This document shows, in pieces, positions 32,089-33,394 of a stretch of 33,394 nt of DNA. Each line of letters begins with the position of its first letter. Position 1 is the stretch's first letter. The notes below the pieces were generated by a model that worked only from the letters and a program-made list of their open reading frames with translations, was not told where the DNA came from and did no database searches. Origin of the DNA: Porticoccus sp047635255 (GTDB lineage Bacteria; Pseudomonadota; Gammaproteobacteria; Pseudomonadales; Porticoccaceae); NCBI GenBank assembly GCA_047635255.1, contig JBLIIR010000007.1:1-33394 (forward strand), written 5' to 3'. A program made the position numbers and the translations under genes.

Positions 32089-32769
32089 TTAGTTGCTTTT
32101 ATCATCACCTGAATTAGCTTCCCGGGCCTCTTCTCCAGGCTGCTGCTCGCTAGCCTCATCAACTATAACCTCTTCCTCAACTTCTTCTTTAGGTTTGTTG
32201 ACAGTGAAAATAGGCGAGTCGCGCTCTTCTCCATAATTTAAGGCAGTACTTTCCACCCCTTTGGGCAGCTTAACATCAGAAATATGTAGGATTTGCCCGA
32301 TTTCTACTTCAGCTACATTCACCTCAATGTATTCAGGGAGATCGCCAGGTAGGCATGAAATATCAAGTTCTGTCATGCTATGCGTTATATTTCCTCCACC
32401 CAACTTAACACCTACACAAATATCTTCATTGATAAAATGAAGTGGAACTTTCGTATTAAACTTCTGTGTTTTGCTAACACGCAAAAAATCAGCATGGAGG
32501 ATAACTGGTTTTGCAGGATGACGCTGAAGATCCTTCAGAATTACCTCTTCAGCCTTTCCTTCTACATTCAAGGTGATGATATGTGAATAGAATGCCTCAT
32601 TTTGAAGCGAATGATCTAGCTCTTTGTGAGATAGAGATATGCTTTGTGATGGACTTTTCCCGCCATAGACGATGGCAGGTATCTCGTTAGATAAACGACG
32701 TAGGCGGCGGCTCGCACCTTTCCCCATGTCATTTCGTACAGTTGCATTTAGCTGAAAGTCATTTGACAT
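32089..32769 (-). CDS. rplY: 50S ribosomal protein L25, long CTC form
   Basis: L25 binds 5S rRNA. The 226-residue product is the long form with a C-terminal TL5/CTC domain, unlike the 94-residue E. coli protein. The N-terminal domain shows ATVRNDMGKGASRRLRRL and EIPAIVYGG; the second domain shows VPLHFINEDICVGVKLGGG; the tail is very acidic (EEEVIVDEASEQQPGEEA). AGGAGA precedes the ATG by seven bases. It lies between prs and pth, the conserved order in many proteobacteria. Confidence 0.96.
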   Translation of the reverse strand: MSNDFQLNATVRNDMGKGASRRLRRLSNEIPAIVYGGKSPSQSISLSHKELDHSLQNEAFYSHIITLNVEGKAEEVILKDLQRHPAKPVILHADFLRVSKTQKFNTKVPLHFINEDICVGVKLGGGNITHSMTELDISCLPGDLPEYIEVNVAEVEIGQILHISDVKLPKGVESTALNYGEERDSPIFTVNKPKEEVEEEVIVDEASEQQPGEEAREANSGDDKSN

Positions 32770-32896
32770 TATGCTGTCTCCTAATTTAATCCCCAGTAAT
32801 CCGCGACCAGAATTGAAGAGGGATATTCCTGATAGCCCTAAATTGGGCGGTAATTTATCAGTTGCTGTGTTCGACGGTTATCTGAAAAGCCAGGTG

Positions 32897-33394
32897 TTAA
32901 TCAAACATAGCACTGATGGATTCTTCGTTACTCACACGACGCATGGCTTCTGCCAGCATTTTTCCTATAGTTAAAATTCTGATGCGATCACTTTTCAATG
33001 CAGCAGGACTGGTCGGAATACTATTTGTAACAACCATGGTGTCCAGCGCTGAATTTTCGATATTTTCAAGAGCCTTCCCAGACAAAACAGCATGAGTACA
33101 GTAAGCTACTACTTTTTTTGCTCCGTGTTCTTTTAAGGCTTCAGCCGCTTTGCATAAAGTACCGGCTGTATCGACAATGTCATCAATTAGTATGCAGGTG
33201 CGGCCCGTTACTTCTCCGATAATATTCATCACTTCTATTTGGTTTGCCTCTGGCCGACGTTTATCGATTATAGCTAGTTCTGTGTTTAGTAGTTTTGCCA
33301 TCGCTCGAGCTCGAACTACGCCCCCAATATCAGGCGAAACAACAGTCGGTTTTTGGTAATTTTGGCGCTCCACATCTTCTGTCATTAGTGGTAA
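32897..33394 (-). CDS. prs: Ribose-phosphate pyrophosphokinase, 3' part (5' end outside window)
   Basis: Prs makes PRPP from ribose 5-phosphate and ATP, feeding nucleotide, histidine and tryptophan synthesis. The window holds roughly the C-terminal half: VVSPDIGGVVRARAMAKLLN, the IIDKRRPEANQIEVMNIIGEV segment, the PRPP loop LIDDIVDTAGTLCKAAEAL, and the end RRVSNEESISAMFD, all as in E. coli Prs. The frame runs through the window edge at 33394, so the true start is outside. rplY follows after 127 bases. Confidence 0.96.
   Translation of the reverse strand, partial: LPLMTEDVERQNYQKPTVVSPDIGGVVRARAMAKLLNTELAIIDKRRPEANQIEVMNIIGEVTGRTCILIDDIVDTAGTLCKAAEALKEHGAKKVVAYCTHAVLSGKALENIENSALDTMVVTNSIPTSPAALKSDRIRILTIGKMLAEAMRRVSNEESISAMFD

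Overview
The window is chromosomal DNA from a gammaproteobacterium with a moderately low G+C content. The best guess is a marine or free-living member of the Pseudomonadales/Cellvibrionales side of the class. Evidence for this is an E. coli-like S4, L17 and alpha subunit, the order lptD-surA-pdxA-rsmA-apaG-apaH with divergent amgK-murU, the block leuS-lptE-holA beside lnt-corC-ybeY-ybeZ-miaB, the order prs-rplY-pth-ychF-tRNA-Met, and a long CTC-type L25. The assignment rests on synteny and protein similarity by eye, not on a search.

Layout. 1-5405 (+): the end of the spc operon (rpsE tail, rpmD, rplO, secY, rpmJ) and the whole alpha operon (rpsM, rpsK, rpsD, rpoA, rplQ), closed by a strong, symmetric terminator. 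5447-8242 (-): an AtoE-type short-chain fatty acid transporter followed by a PAS histidine-kinase-like protein whose ATP-binding motifs are badly eroded. 8302-15169 (-): lptD, surA, pdxA, rsmA, apaG, apaH; the last five are linked by four-base stop/start overlaps. 15287-17046 (+): amgK and murU (peptidoglycan sugar recycling), divergent from lptD. 17110-26971 (-): holA, lptE, leuS, then lnt, corC, ybeY, ybeZ, miaB. 27143-27475 (+): a conserved DUF1820 protein. 27526-29842 (-): a class Ic aspartate aminotransferase-like enzyme and a UDP-GlcNAc 4-epimerase-like enzyme. 30085-30161 (-): elongator tRNA-Met. 30316-33394 (-): ychF, pth, rplY and the 3' part of prs.

How it fits together. Most genes serve translation (ribosomal proteins, RsmA, YbeY, MiaB, Pth, YchF, LeuRS, tRNA-Met), secretion and envelope building (SecY, SurA, LptD, LptE, Lnt) or cofactor and nucleotide metabolism (PdxA, ApaH, Prs, AmgK/MurU). 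Genes are densely packed and no gap without a gene exceeds 300 bases. I see no CRISPR array, insertion sequence, integrase, prophage or toxin-antitoxin pair. No new multigene system is evident. The least ordinary items are the degenerate kinase beside atoE, the orphan epimerase/aminotransferase pair beside the tRNA, the frequent TTG start codons, and several readable promoters and leaders.
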